Source: an uncultured Lachnospiraceae bacterium (GTDB lineage: Bacteria > Bacillota > Clostridia > Lachnospirales > Lachnospiraceae). From it: a stretch of DNA of 64,000 nt. The position numbers and the translations under genes are program-made. Below are positions 26,670-35,692 of this stretch, in pieces (position 1 is the first letter of the stretch; each line of letters opens with the position of its first letter). The stretch is from contig ONHZ01000066.1 in NCBI GenBank assembly GCA_900317755.1, positions 1 to 64,000 on the forward strand, in the 5' to 3' direction. The notes beneath the pieces were generated by a model. That model did not search any database. It was given only the letters and a program-made list of their open reading frames with translations, and was not told the DNA's origin.

Positions 26670-27707
26670 TTATACTTTTTTTGACAGGATATTCTTCAGT
26701 TTTTCAATCCAACCGAAATCATTCTGAACCTTCTCGACCTTTCTTCTGTTTTCTTCTGAAAAGCCTACGAGAATATCATGATTTGCTTCAGCAAGGTAGT
26801 CCATGATTCCGTCGATGTTCGTCTTTGTGTTTTTCGGGCACTTGATATAGATTTTCTTTTTCGCTGTGATATAGAGCGTATAGGAAATTGCAAAATGGTG
26901 CCAGAGAATTTTGTGAAGCGTCGAATACTTATAAATCCAGATGATTTCTGAAATTGGCACAATTGCAATTCCGTATTTTGAAGTTTCAATAAAATAATGC
27001 TGGGTGATAAACATATCCTCAGTTGCAAGCTGTGGGAGTGTCTCTAATTCTTCTTCCGCTTCGTCAAGCATCTTTACAGGATTTCCATAAGAAGACAGTC
27101 TTAAGACTGGCGGAGAAAGTTTTGGAAATGCAATGAACAGAAGCGAGAGAAAAAGACTCACAAACGAATAAATAATAAAAAATAGATAGATGAACCGTAA
27201 TAGTCTTGCAGAAGTTCCATCTCCATCAGGCTCAGAGAGCATGCACATTGAAACGGAATTCGTAAGTCCCCTTGTATTCCATGAAAGATCTTTTGCAAGA
27301 TTTTTAAGAAGTTCTTTTTCTGAATGTGAATTTCTTATGATCTTTGCATTGATTGTGACTTGATCAAGCTTAGGCTCGCCAGACTGGCAGGTATCAGGCT
27401 TCAGCAGCAGGATGATACATTCGTCACCATGCATTACATAATAATAATAGCCATTCGTCCTGTTCATAAAACGCTTGCGGTAGCCGGTGAAATAGGCATT
27501 CGTAAAAGTTCCGGAAACATATCTCACCCTTTTTGAATACAGAGTTTCTATTGAGTCCGAATCTGTAATATTTTTTGGAGCCAGGATTGACCTTATTGGA
27601 AAAATAAACGATAATAGAACAAGTGCTGCTAAAAAAATAATGGGTGCAGCAAGTTTTCTTTTATAGTATGAACGTATGCTTTTTATGATATAATGTCGTA
27701 AATCCAT
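26670..27707 (-). CDS. Two-helix membrane protein of unknown function
   Basis: The 345-residue protein has a basic N-terminus, a membrane helix at ~21-42 and another at ~165-190. A soluble segment lies between them. After the second helix comes a region (YGIAIVPISEIIWIYKYSTLHK and following) that resembles the PH-like beta-sandwich of Lachnospiraceae membrane proteins of unknown function. It converges on its neighbour with a three-base gap and has no clear terminator. No strong ribosome binding site was seen. Confidence 0.7.
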   Translation of the reverse strand: MDLRHYIIKSIRSYYKRKLAAPIIFLAALVLLSFIFPIRSILAPKNITDSDSIETLYSKRVRYVSGTFTNAYFTGYRKRFMNRTNGYYYYVMHGDECIILLLKPDTCQSGEPKLDQVTINAKIIRNSHSEKELLKNLAKDLSWNTRGLTNSVSMCMLSEPDGDGTSARLLRFIYLFFIIYSFVSLFLSLLFIAFPKLSPPVLRLSSYGNPVKMLDEAEEELETLPQLATEDMFITQHYFIETSKYGIAIVPISEIIWIYKYSTLHKILWHHFAISYTLYITAKKKIYIKCPKNTKTNIDGIMDYLAEANHDILVGFSEENRRKVEKVQNDFGWIEKLKNILSKKV

Positions 27708-27783
27708 AGGTTTAAGTATAGATTTTTGTTAATAAAAAAGCAATATTTTATGAAGGTAGAATTATTTAGATAGGAGTAGAGTG

Positions 27784-28674
27784 ATGCAGGACTATATGGT
27801 TAGGGCATCTGCAAATGATGATACGATCAGGGCATTTGCCGTTACATCTAAAGTGCTTACGGAAGACGCCAGGGTTCGTCATAATCTTTCGCCCATCTGT
27901 ACAGCGGCACTTGGGCGTGCGATGTCGGCAGCCCTTATGATGGGATATATGATGAAGAATGACAAGGATCTTCTGACACTGGTGTTTTCAGGAGACGGTC
28001 CAATGGGAGGACTCACTGTCACTTCAAACAATAAGGGTGAAGTAAAAGGCTTCGTAAATAATCCTGATGTATATCTGAAGGACAAATTTGCCGGACATTT
28101 AAATGTCGGTGAGGCTATGGGACACGGAACACTTCGTGTTATGAAGGACACAGGCCTGAAGACTCCGTATTCTGGAACTGTCGCTCTTCAGACGGGAGAG
28201 ATTGCGGATGATCTTACCTATTATTTTGCTGCCTCTGAGCAGGTTCCATCAGCAGTAGGGCTTGGTGTTCTTATTAATAAAGACATGTTTGTGGACTATG
28301 CCGGCGGCTTCATTATTCAGGTAATGCCTGAGGCTGATGAAGATACGGTTACCAAAATCGAAAAAAATATTAAGAGCCTTCCTCCTGTTACGACCCAGCT
28401 TGCCAGCGGCTGCTCACCTGAGGATATCATCAGGAATGTTCTTGCAGGCCTTCGTGTAGAGATTCATGACAGCCGTCTTTGTTCATTCCATTGCGACTGC
28501 TCGAAGGAAAAAGTAAAAAATGCAATCATGATGCTGAATGTTTCCGATATAGATGAGATGACAAAGGGTGGTGAACCTATTGAGACAGTCTGCCAGTTCT
28601 GTGGAAAGAAATATGTCTTTTCAGCAGAAGAGATCAGACAGAGCCTTTATCAGAAGGTCGGAAACGGGGAATGA
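27784..28674 (+). CDS. hslO: Hsp33 redox-regulated chaperone
   Basis: Hsp33 is a cytosolic holdase activated by disulfide formation after zinc loss. The 296-residue length is standard. The protein begins DYMVRASANDDTIRAFAV. The C-terminal zinc site is present as CDCSKE and CQFCGKKY, four Cys in the CxC and CxxC order. ATG follows AGGAG at seven bases; a GTG three bases upstream is less likely. nadE begins one base after its stop, so the two are co-transcribed. Confidence 0.95.
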   Translation: MQDYMVRASANDDTIRAFAVTSKVLTEDARVRHNLSPICTAALGRAMSAALMMGYMMKNDKDLLTLVFSGDGPMGGLTVTSNNKGEVKGFVNNPDVYLKDKFAGHLNVGEAMGHGTLRVMKDTGLKTPYSGTVALQTGEIADDLTYYFAASEQVPSAVGLGVLINKDMFVDYAGGFIIQVMPEADEDTVTKIEKNIKSLPPVTTQLASGCSPEDIIRNVLAGLRVEIHDSRLCSFHCDCSKEKVKNAIMMLNVSDIDEMTKGGEPIETVCQFCGKKYVFSAEEIRQSLYQKVGNGE

Positions 28675-28675
28675 C

Positions 28676-30607
28676 ATGAATGACGGATTTGTAAAGGTAT
28701 CCTGCGTGACACCGTCGCTTAAAGTTTGTGATATCGAATTTAATACTTCAGAAATATTAAAATATATGAAGGAGACTTCAGAAAATGGTGCCAAGGTCAC
28801 TGTTTTTCCAGAACTCTCAATCACAGGTTATACATTAAATGATCTTTTTGCACAAGGCCTCATTCTCGAAAAATCAAAAGAGGCACTTATCACTATTGCA
28901 AAGGAATCAGCAAAATATGATGGTATTTTCTTCGTAGGGCTTCCATTTGAGTTTTTGGGCAAATTATATAATGCTGCAGCCGCTGTTTCCGGTGGAAAGA
29001 TACTAGGAATTATACCAAAGAAATACCTTCCGAATTATCATGAATTTTATGAGAAGAGGCAGTTTGCAAGAGGCTTTGAAAAGCCTGTAAAGATTGCTTT
29101 TGGACCATACGAGACATATTTTGGAATGAATCTTTTGTTTACTCCTGATTCTATGCCAGACATGCATATTGCGGCAGAACTCTGTGAGGATCTCTGGGTT
29201 ATAGATCCGCCCAGTGTTTCCCATGCAGAGCATGGAGCAAATGTAATCGTCAATCTTTCTGCCTCAAATGAAGTCATCGGAAAGGAAAGCTACAGGCTTT
29301 CACTTGTTTCTTCCCAGTCTGCAAAATTATATTCAGCCTATCTTTACTGCAGCGCAGGACCGGATGAATCGACACAGGATATCGTGTTTTCCGGACACAA
29401 TATCATAGCAGAGGATGGAGCGGTTCTTGCATCATCAAAGCTTTTCTCAGAGGGAGCTTTATATTCTGAAATTGACATAGAGAAACTAAATAGTGAGCGG
29501 CGCAGGATGGATACCTTTGAAATGAGTACGCCGTCTGAAACGGATTCTTCCTATGAGAATATTTCTTTTCATCTTTCGAAGGAAGAAACTGTTCTCACAA
29601 GGAAAATAGAAAAGCTCCCGTTTGTTCCTGCAGAAAGCAGCGAACTTAAAAACCGTTCCTCAAAAATTCTCGATATCCAGACCTATGGCCTTGTAAAGAG
29701 ACTGAAGCATACAGGCTCTAAATGCGCCGTAATTGGAATTTCCGGAGGGCTCGATTCTACGCTGGCACTGATTGTCACGGTTCGTGCCTTTGATATTCTG
29801 TCGCTTGACAGAAAGGGAATCATCGCAGTTACGATGCCTGGTTTCGGTACGACTGACAGGACATACAATAATGCAGTCACAATGGTAAATGCTTTTGGTG
29901 CGACGCTCAGGGAAGTTTCTATCAGCAAGGCTGTCATCCAGCATTTTTCGGATATCGGCCAGGACATGGAGAATCATGATGTCACTTATGAGAATTCCCA
30001 GGCCCGTGAGCGGACGCAGATTCTCATGGACATAGCAAACAAAGAAAACGGACTTGTAATAGGTACTGGCGATTTATCAGAACTTGCACTCGGCTGGGCA
30101 ACCTATAATGGCGACCATATGTCAATGTACGCTGTAAATGTTTCTGTCCCAAAGACACTGGTCCGCCATCTCGTAAAATATTATTCTGATTTTATTGCTT
30201 CTTCTGATGAATTAAAGACAGCACTGAATGATGTCCTTGCGACACCGGTTTCTCCGGAGCTACTTCCGCCTGAGAATGGCAATATTTCCCAGAAGACAGA
30301 AGACCTGATAGGTCCATATGAGCTTCACGATTTCTTTCTATATTATATGATGCGTTTTGGATTTTCCCCGAAGAAGATTTTCAGAATGGCAAAATATGCA
30401 TTTAATGGCACATATTCTGATGGGATTATTCTGAAATGGGAAAAGGTATTTTTCAGACGTTTCTTTACCCAGCAGTTCAAGAGATCATGCATACCTGATG
30501 GCCCGAAGGTAGGTTCAGTTTCCTTAAGTCCAAGGGGAGACCTAAGGATGCCATCAGACGCTTCAAGCATATTGTTTCTGAAAGAACTTGACGAAATAAA
30601 AATTTGA
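28676..30607 (+). CDS. nadE: Glutamine-dependent NAD+ synthetase
   Basis: This enzyme amidates deamido-NAD using ammonia from glutamine. The 643-residue protein has an N-terminal nitrilase-type amidase with Glu in VFPELSITGY, Lys in IPKKYLPN and Cys in AELCEDLW. The C-terminal synthetase has the P-loop GISGGLDSTLAL and GTGDLSELALGW. ATG at 28676 follows GGGGA. A longer upstream frame overlaps hslO and is not part of the family. Confidence 0.95.
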   Translation: MNDGFVKVSCVTPSLKVCDIEFNTSEILKYMKETSENGAKVTVFPELSITGYTLNDLFAQGLILEKSKEALITIAKESAKYDGIFFVGLPFEFLGKLYNAAAAVSGGKILGIIPKKYLPNYHEFYEKRQFARGFEKPVKIAFGPYETYFGMNLLFTPDSMPDMHIAAELCEDLWVIDPPSVSHAEHGANVIVNLSASNEVIGKESYRLSLVSSQSAKLYSAYLYCSAGPDESTQDIVFSGHNIIAEDGAVLASSKLFSEGALYSEIDIEKLNSERRRMDTFEMSTPSETDSSYENISFHLSKEETVLTRKIEKLPFVPAESSELKNRSSKILDIQTYGLVKRLKHTGSKCAVIGISGGLDSTLALIVTVRAFDILSLDRKGIIAVTMPGFGTTDRTYNNAVTMVNAFGATLREVSISKAVIQHFSDIGQDMENHDVTYENSQARERTQILMDIANKENGLVIGTGDLSELALGWATYNGDHMSMYAVNVSVPKTLVRHLVKYYSDFIASSDELKTALNDVLATPVSPELLPPENGNISQKTEDLIGPYELHDFFLYYMMRFGFSPKKIFRMAKYAFNGTYSDGIILKWEKVFFRRFFTQQFKRSCIPDGPKVGSVSLSPRGDLRMPSDASSILFLKELDEIKI

Positions 30608-30616
30608 CTCTATAAT
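30588..30616 (+). promoter_or_regulatory. Promoter for the L,D-transpeptidase gene
   Basis: TTGACG (inside the nadE end), 17 bases, TATAAT, then AAAGGATG and the ATG at 30651. Confidence 0.7.
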
Positions 30617-30650
30617 TCCCATTTGTTAAAAAGGATGAAAGAGAAAAATT

Positions 30651-32333
30651 ATGACAAAGAAGAAGTTAGGATTAATTATCGGTATCGTTGTGGCAGTGCT
30701 TCTTGCTGTTTATTTCGGATTTGCACTGTTCTTCAGTTCGCATTTTTATTTTGGTTCCACAGTAAATGGAGTAAACAGCTCCGGAAAGACAGTTGACGAT
30801 GTCAAACGTGCGCTTTCAAAGGCAACTGATGATTATTCACTTACATTGGAAGAAGCTGATGATCAGGAAGAAAAGATTTCTTCAAAGGATGCCGGTCTTA
30901 CCATTTCTTTTAAGGGTGGTGAGGTAGATGAGCTTCTTGATAAGCAGAGCCCATTTAAATGGATCAGTGGCATTGCTTCGAAGAAGAAATATACTTCAAA
31001 GAATATTGCTGAGATAGATGACGGCGTTCTCGATGATACGCTCCAGTCTCTTGACTGCGTGAAGAATTCAGATTCGGGAACACAGACTGCTGATGCTACG
31101 TACGAATTTTCTGATGGAAAATTTCAAATCAAGGATGAAGTCTACGGTACGAACATCGATATGGATGCGTTCACGAAAAATGTGAAGACTGCTCTTACGA
31201 ATTTTAAGCCTACACTCAGCCTTTCTGATTCAAAATCTTATGTACAGCCAGCTGTTACAAAAGATGATAAGGATTTAAATAATACAGTCGACGAATTAAA
31301 TAAAAGAGTCGGCATGAAGATTACATATACCGGGGTGAATGAGACAGTTCCTCCTGATGTACTTGCCGGTTTCCTTACGACGGATGATGCGGGTAATGTC
31401 ACAGCAGATACAGGCAAGATTTCAGAATATGTTGATACGCTCGTAAAGAAATATACTACGGCCGGTCACTCAAAGACGCTTCATACTTCCTACGGAAAAG
31501 ATGTCACGATTTCAAATGGTGACTACGGATGGAAAATTGATAAGGATAAAGAAATCGCAGAGCTCGCCAGTGATGTTGAAAAGGGCGAGGACGTCTCAAG
31601 GGAAATCAACTGGAAGACGACAGCCGCCAGCCATACAGGCAATGATTATGGCAATTCCTATGTCGAGGTAAACATTACCGCGCAGCATTTATTCCTTTAT
31701 GTGAATGGCGCAAAGGTTCTTGATACGGATGTAGTTACCGGAAATCCAAATAAAGGAAATTCAACACCTACCGGAGCTTATGGTATTACCTACTGCGAGA
31801 AGGATGCTACTCTGAAGGGTGAGAATTATACTTCTAAGGTTAAGTACTGGATGCCATTCTGTGGGAATGTCGGCATGCATGATGCTCCCTGGCGTTCACA
31901 GTTCGGTTCTGATATTTATATGAGAAGCGGTTCCCACGGCTGCGTGAACCTTCCGCCAAGTATTGCACCAAAGATTTTCGCGCAGGTAAAGACAAATTTC
32001 CCTGTACTTGTCTATACGCTTCCTGGTACTGGAAAATCAATAAATACTGATGCTGCAAATGCAGTAGTTGCAAAGATTAATGCAATTGGGAATGTGAGCC
32101 TTGAAAGCGAATCGTTAATCACGGATGCAAGAACTTCTTATGATGCGCTTGACTCTGCATCAAAGACAGCGGTTACAAATTATGAGACACTTACAAATGC
32201 AGAGTCTGCACTTGCTGCTCTGAAGGCTGCAGGAGCAGCTGCTACACCTGCACCAGCTGATGGTACGACAACAACAGATGGTACGGTAGCAGATCCAAAT
32301 GCTGCTGCAACTGATGCGTCTGCAGTACAGTAA
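30651..32333 (+). CDS. L,D-transpeptidase (YkuD) with membrane anchor
   Basis: The 560-residue wall enzyme makes 3-3 peptide crosslinks or anchors proteins. It has an N-terminal membrane helix (~6-28), then a long extracellular region of PG-binding-4-like repeats (~35-330). The YkuD domain follows (~343-465) with active-site SHGCVNLP near residue 429. A short helical segment (AVVAKINAIGNVSLESESLI onward) and an Ala/Thr/Pro/Asp tail end the protein, a layout often seen in clostridial surface proteins. It has its own promoter and is followed by hisC. Confidence 0.9.
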   Translation: MTKKKLGLIIGIVVAVLLAVYFGFALFFSSHFYFGSTVNGVNSSGKTVDDVKRALSKATDDYSLTLEEADDQEEKISSKDAGLTISFKGGEVDELLDKQSPFKWISGIASKKKYTSKNIAEIDDGVLDDTLQSLDCVKNSDSGTQTADATYEFSDGKFQIKDEVYGTNIDMDAFTKNVKTALTNFKPTLSLSDSKSYVQPAVTKDDKDLNNTVDELNKRVGMKITYTGVNETVPPDVLAGFLTTDDAGNVTADTGKISEYVDTLVKKYTTAGHSKTLHTSYGKDVTISNGDYGWKIDKDKEIAELASDVEKGEDVSREINWKTTAASHTGNDYGNSYVEVNITAQHLFLYVNGAKVLDTDVVTGNPNKGNSTPTGAYGITYCEKDATLKGENYTSKVKYWMPFCGNVGMHDAPWRSQFGSDIYMRSGSHGCVNLPPSIAPKIFAQVKTNFPVLVYTLPGTGKSINTDAANAVVAKINAIGNVSLESESLITDARTSYDALDSASKTAVTNYETLTNAESALAALKAAGAAATPAPADGTTTTDGTVADPNAAATDASAVQ

Positions 32334-32356
32334 GCAGATTTTAGGTAATTAATTAA

Positions 32357-33424
32357 ATGGAAAAAGAATTAGCATTTTTTGATAAAATCAGAACGGTAAC
32401 GCCATATACGCCAGGCGAGCAGCCAAAAAATCAGAATGTCATCAAGCTGAATACGAATGAGAATCCATATCCGCCATCACCGAAAGTTCAGAAAGTTCTC
32501 GAGGCTTTTGAGGCAGGTGTCTTAAGAAAATACCCGGATCCACTCTGCACGGAGCTTATTGATGCGCTTTCAAAAGAATACGGTGTTTCAAAGGACAGGA
32601 TCTTTGTCGGCGTAGGCTCTGATGATGTGCTGGCAATGAGTTTCCTTACATTCTTTAATTCAAAGAAGCCGATCGTATTTCCTGATATCACTTATTCTTT
32701 CTATGATGTATGGGCAGACGTTTTCAGGATTCCATACGAGATGATTCCTCTGAAGGATGATTTTACGATTAATACTGAAGCTTTTGTAAATACCGACTGC
32801 GGCGGCGTTGTGATTCCAAATCCGAATGCGCCGACAGGCGTCATTCTTGAGACTTCTGCTATCGAAGAAATTATCAAGGCACATCAGGATTCTGTCGTCA
32901 TTATTGATGAAGCCTATGTGGATTTTGGCGGACGGTCTGTTCTTCCGCTCATTGATAAATATGAAAATCTTCTGGTGGTCCAGACTTTCTCAAAGTCAAG
33001 GTCACTTGCAGGCTCACGAATCGGCTTTGCCTTCGGCTCAGAAAAACTCATCAAATATTTATCTGATGTGAAGTTTTCCTTCAATTCCTACACGATGGAT
33101 TCCATTACGCAGAAGATTGGTGCAGCTGCACTTTCGGACAAAGAATATTTTACCGAGACTACGAAGAAGATTGTCAAGACAAGAGAATATTTTAAGAAGG
33201 AAGTCTCAAAGCTCGGTTTTACCTTCCCAGATTCGATGAGCAATTTCGTATTCATCCATCACGATCAGTATAATGCAAAGGATTTATTTGCTGCATTAAA
33301 GGAGAACAATATCTTTGTCCGCTACTTTGATAAGCCTAGGATCAATGATTATCTCCGCGTGACAATTGGAACGAAGGAAGATATGGATAAGATATTAGCA
33401 TTCTTATCGGAATATACAAAGTAA
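32357..33424 (+). CDS. hisC: Histidinol-phosphate aminotransferase
   Basis: HisC transfers the amino group to imidazole-acetol phosphate in histidine synthesis. The 355-residue PLP enzyme has LNTNENPYPPS, NPNAPTG, DEAYVDFGG and the PLP lysine in FSKSRSLAGSRIGF. No other his gene is nearby, so a broader aromatic aminotransferase role is possible. A small membrane-protein gene starts one base after its stop. Confidence 0.9.
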   Translation: MEKELAFFDKIRTVTPYTPGEQPKNQNVIKLNTNENPYPPSPKVQKVLEAFEAGVLRKYPDPLCTELIDALSKEYGVSKDRIFVGVGSDDVLAMSFLTFFNSKKPIVFPDITYSFYDVWADVFRIPYEMIPLKDDFTINTEAFVNTDCGGVVIPNPNAPTGVILETSAIEEIIKAHQDSVVIIDEAYVDFGGRSVLPLIDKYENLLVVQTFSKSRSLAGSRIGFAFGSEKLIKYLSDVKFSFNSYTMDSITQKIGAAALSDKEYFTETTKKIVKTREYFKKEVSKLGFTFPDSMSNFVFIHHDQYNAKDLFAALKENNIFVRYFDKPRINDYLRVTIGTKEDMDKILAFLSEYTK

Positions 33425-33425
33425 T

Positions 33426-33608
33426 ATGGAATGGAAAAATCTAATCATAAATGTCATTGCGATTTTCGCAGGACTCTTTATCTATATCGGAATCTCTTAC
33501 ACCAAGTGGGGGAAGAAACATTCTGACATGCAGTTTTTCATCATGCTCGTGTCGATTCTTTCACCAGTGGTCATTGTAGGATTAATCAGGTATTTTGTGG
33601 GAATATAA
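33426..33608 (+). CDS. Small two-helix membrane protein
   Basis: The 60-residue frame has two hydrophobic helices (~8-26 and ~36-58) joined by a basic loop (TKWGKKHSD). It starts one base after the hisC stop, so it is probably translated by coupling; no strong ribosome binding site. No family recognised. Confidence 0.55.
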   Translation: MEWKNLIINVIAIFAGLFIYIGISYTKWGKKHSDMQFFIMLVSILSPVVIVGLIRYFVGI

Positions 33609-33626
33609 AATGAAGACATCGACATG

Positions 33627-33755
33627 AATGTGGGCAAATGAAAACTCTGACTCGGACGTTGGTGCTTGCTGAATGCGAGTCGCCAGGCGAAGCATGAAGC
33701 TTATGCACCACTACGTCGAGTCCGAAGTGGGAACGGGTTTTCATGGCCCACATTT
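33627..33755. repeat. Long imperfect palindrome
   Basis: The left arm 33627-33665 and right arm 33705-33755 pair over most of their length (AATGTGGGC with GCCCACATT; GAAAAC with GTTTTC; GACTCGG..GGTGC with GCACC..CGAGTC). An inner TCGC-CAG-GCGA stem lies in the loop. The right arm is shared with the window start (11-60). It looks like a MITE-like repeat or a structured RNA element between hisC and the small Cys protein. Confidence 0.7.
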
Positions 33756-33778
33756 ATGGAGATGGCTGGAGTAAATTT

Positions 33779-33961
33779 ATGGATGATTCTCTGTGTGCGA
33801 CATGCAATAATTTAATATATGACGAAGACGAAGAGGCCTACATCTGTGATGAAGATATGGACGAAGACGACTATGCGCACTTCATGCTGTCGGAGAGGAA
33901 ACGTTGTCCGTTCTATGAATCGAATAATGAATACGAGGTCGTGAAGCATCAGGCATTCTGA
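33779..33961 (+). CDS. Small Cys-rich acidic protein (DUF6472-like)
   Basis: The 60-residue protein starts MDDSLCATCNNLIYDEDEEA. It has four Cys (CATC, YICD and RCPFYE), a short acidic middle and a conserved-looking end EYEVVKHQ. It resembles small Lachnospiraceae proteins I recall as DUF6472, with a probable metal site; family assignment is from memory. ATG at 33779 is chosen for GGAG eight bases upstream; an earlier ATG at 33743 lies in the palindrome. A terminator follows. Confidence 0.75.
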   Translation: MDDSLCATCNNLIYDEDEEAYICDEDMDEDDYAHFMLSERKRCPFYESNNEYEVVKHQAF

Positions 33962-33977
33962 GGTATTGAAGCTTTGT

Positions 33978-34010
33978 ATGGACAGGAAGCAAAATTCCTG
34001 CCCATTTTTT
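33978..34010 (+). terminator. Terminator after the small Cys protein
   Basis: ATGGACAGGAA-gcaaaa-TTCCTGCCCAT followed by TTTTT. Confidence 0.88.
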
Positions 34011-34046
34011 ATGTCTACGCATTTCAAAATTTTTTTATTTTATGTA

Positions 34047-34075
34047 TTGACAAACGAAGACGATAATCATATAAT
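34047..34075 (+). promoter_or_regulatory. Promoter for cysK
   Basis: TTGACA, 17 bases, TATAAT. Downstream of the -10, 34083-34104 holds CCTAGGAACTAAGTAGG, an imperfect CCTA/TAGG dyad that could bind the Rrf2 regulator encoded after cysK. Confidence 0.8.
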
Positions 34076-34135
34076 CCTATAAAACCTAGGAACTAAGTAG
34101 GAAATAAAAATTAGTTGATTTTATAGGAGGCAGTT

Positions 34136-35068
34136 ATGTCAAAGATCGTTGAAAGTGCAACAGAATTAATCGGAAACACACCTATTCTCAAGGCATCAGG
34201 CTATGCAAAGGCCGCAGGAGTTCCTGATGCGAACATTTTAGCAAAGCTCGAGTACTTAAATCCAGCCGGATCCGTAAAGGACAGAATCGCTTATGCGATG
34301 ATCAAAGATGCTGAGGAAAAGGGCGAGCTGAAGCCAGGCGCTACCATCATTGAACCTACCAGTGGAAACACAGGCATCGGCATCGCAGCAGTTGCAGCAG
34401 CAAGAGGCTACAAAGCAGTCCTTACATTACCTGATACAATGAGTGTTGAGAGAAGAAATCTCTTAAAGGCTTACGGTGCAGAGCTTGTTCTTACAGAAGG
34501 CGCAAAGGGCATGAAGGGAGCCATCGCAAAGGCAGAAGAGCTTCATGAGAAGACACCTGGTTCCGTCATCTTAGGACAGTTCGACAACCCTGCAAATCCA
34601 AAGGCGCATGAAGAGACCACAGGACCTGAAATCTGGGAGCAGACAGACGGCAAGGTTGATTACTTCGTAGCCGGTGTTGGTACAGGCGGAACACTTTCAG
34701 GTGTAGGGCATTTCCTTAAGAGCCAGAATCCTGATGTCAAAATCATCGCAGTTGAACCTGCTACAAGCCCTGTACTTTCAAAGGGCACAGCTGGTCCTCA
34801 CAAGATTCAGGGAATCGGCGCCGGCTTCGTTCCGAAGACACTTGACACAAAGGTTTATGATGAGATTATACCGATCGAGAACGATGACGCATTTGAAGAA
34901 GGCAGACGTTTTGCAGTAAGTGAAGGAATCCTTGTTGGAATTTCTTCAGGCGCAGCACTGAAGGCTGCTGATATCCTTGCAAGTCGTCCTGAGAACAAGG
35001 GCAAGAATATTGTTGTTCTTCTTCCAGATTCAGGAGACAGATACCTTTCTACTGCATTATTTTCATGA
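34136..35068 (+). CDS. cysK: Cysteine synthase A
   Basis: CysK joins sulfide and O-acetylserine to give cysteine. The 310-residue PLP protein starts with [10 protein letters not shown]. The PLP lysine is in NPAGSVKDR. The substrate loop is [12 protein letters not shown] and the phosphate loop [17 protein letters not shown] precedes ATG. In B. subtilis CysK also binds the Rrf2 protein CymR to sense cysteine; the adjacency to an Rrf2 gene here fits that scheme. Confidence 0.96.
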   Translation: MSKIVESATELIGNTPILKASGYAKAAGVPDANILAKLEYLNPAGSVKDRIAYAMIKDAEEKGELKPGATIIEPTSGNTGIGIAAVAAARGYKAVLTLPDTMSVERRNLLKAYGAELVLTEGAKGMKGAIAKAEELHEKTPGSVILGQFDNPANPKAHEETTGPEIWEQTDGKVDYFVAGVGTGGTLSGVGHFLKSQNPDVKIIAVEPATSPVLSKGTAGPHKIQGIGAGFVPKTLDTKVYDEIIPIENDDAFEEGRRFAVSEGILVGISSGAALKAADILASRPENKGKNIVVLLPDSGDRYLSTALFS

Positions 35069-35080
35069 TAGGATTTCCAT

Positions 35081-35515
35081 ATGAAGATTTCTACAAAAGG
35101 AAGATATGCGCTTCGGCTGATGCTCGATCTTGCCATCTATGACACCGGCGACCCGATTTCCCTAAAGGATGTGGCGAAGCGTCAGAAAATTTCAGAGAAA
35201 TATTTGGAGCAGATTATCTCTGTCCTAAACCGCGGCGGCCTTGTAAAAAGTGTCCGTGGAGCGCAGGGCGGATATGTGCTTCGGAAGAAGCCGCCGGACA
35301 TTACTGTCGGTGACATCTTAAGGCTCACCGAAGGTGACCTCGCACCCGTCGCATGCGTAGGAAAAGATCCCGAGGAATGCGACATGAAGTCGACCTGCGT
35401 CACGATTTATGTCTGGAACAAGCTTGCCAAGGCAATCGCAGATGTCGTCGACAACATCACCCTCCAGGACCTGGTTGACGAAAGCGCCGCGAAGGCGGAT
35501 ACATATGTGATATAA
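35081..35515 (+). CDS. Rrf2-family regulator with three-Cys motif
   Basis: The 144-residue regulator begins MKISTKGRYALRLMLDLA, the Rrf2 winged helix. The recognition helix region is LEQIISVLNRGGLVKSVRGAQGGY. A Cys cluster CVGKDPEECDMKSTC (C-x7-C-x5-C) resembles the iron-sulfur ligands of IscR/NsrR-type members and is absent from CymR as I know it. It sits 12 bases after cysK, suggesting autoregulation and control of cysteine or Fe-S genes. Whether it acts as a CymR or an IscR is undecided. Confidence 0.9.
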   Translation: MKISTKGRYALRLMLDLAIYDTGDPISLKDVAKRQKISEKYLEQIISVLNRGGLVKSVRGAQGGYVLRKKPPDITVGDILRLTEGDLAPVACVGKDPEECDMKSTCVTIYVWNKLAKAIADVVDNITLQDLVDESAAKADTYVI

Positions 35516-35585
35516 TTTGACCAGTTTACCGTTCACACATGCGTTATCATGAAGAATAATGAATGAACTGTAATTGATTTAAAAA

Positions 35586-35611
35586 GAGCACCATAGCAGG
35601 TGCTCTTTTTT
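35586..35611 (+). terminator. Terminator after the cysK-rrf2 unit
   Basis: GAGCACC-atagca-GGTGCTC with flanking A- and T-runs; the stem repeats that at 709-727. Confidence 0.9.
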
Positions 35612-35627
35612 GCACGAATCTCTCCAC

Positions 35628-35656
35628 TTGTCAAAAGCTTGAATTAGCGTTATGAT
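35628..35656 (+). promoter_or_regulatory. Promoter for def
   Basis: TTGTCA, 17 bases, TATGAT; the ATG of def is 37 bases downstream. Confidence 0.65.
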
Positions 35657-35692
35657 TATTTTTCATGAAAACTATGAAAGGAATTTGAAATA

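Noticed and set aside
33743-33778. Earlier ATG for the small Cys protein
   Set aside because: It lies inside the palindrome arm and has no ribosome binding site; ATG at 33779 has GGAG at good spacing.
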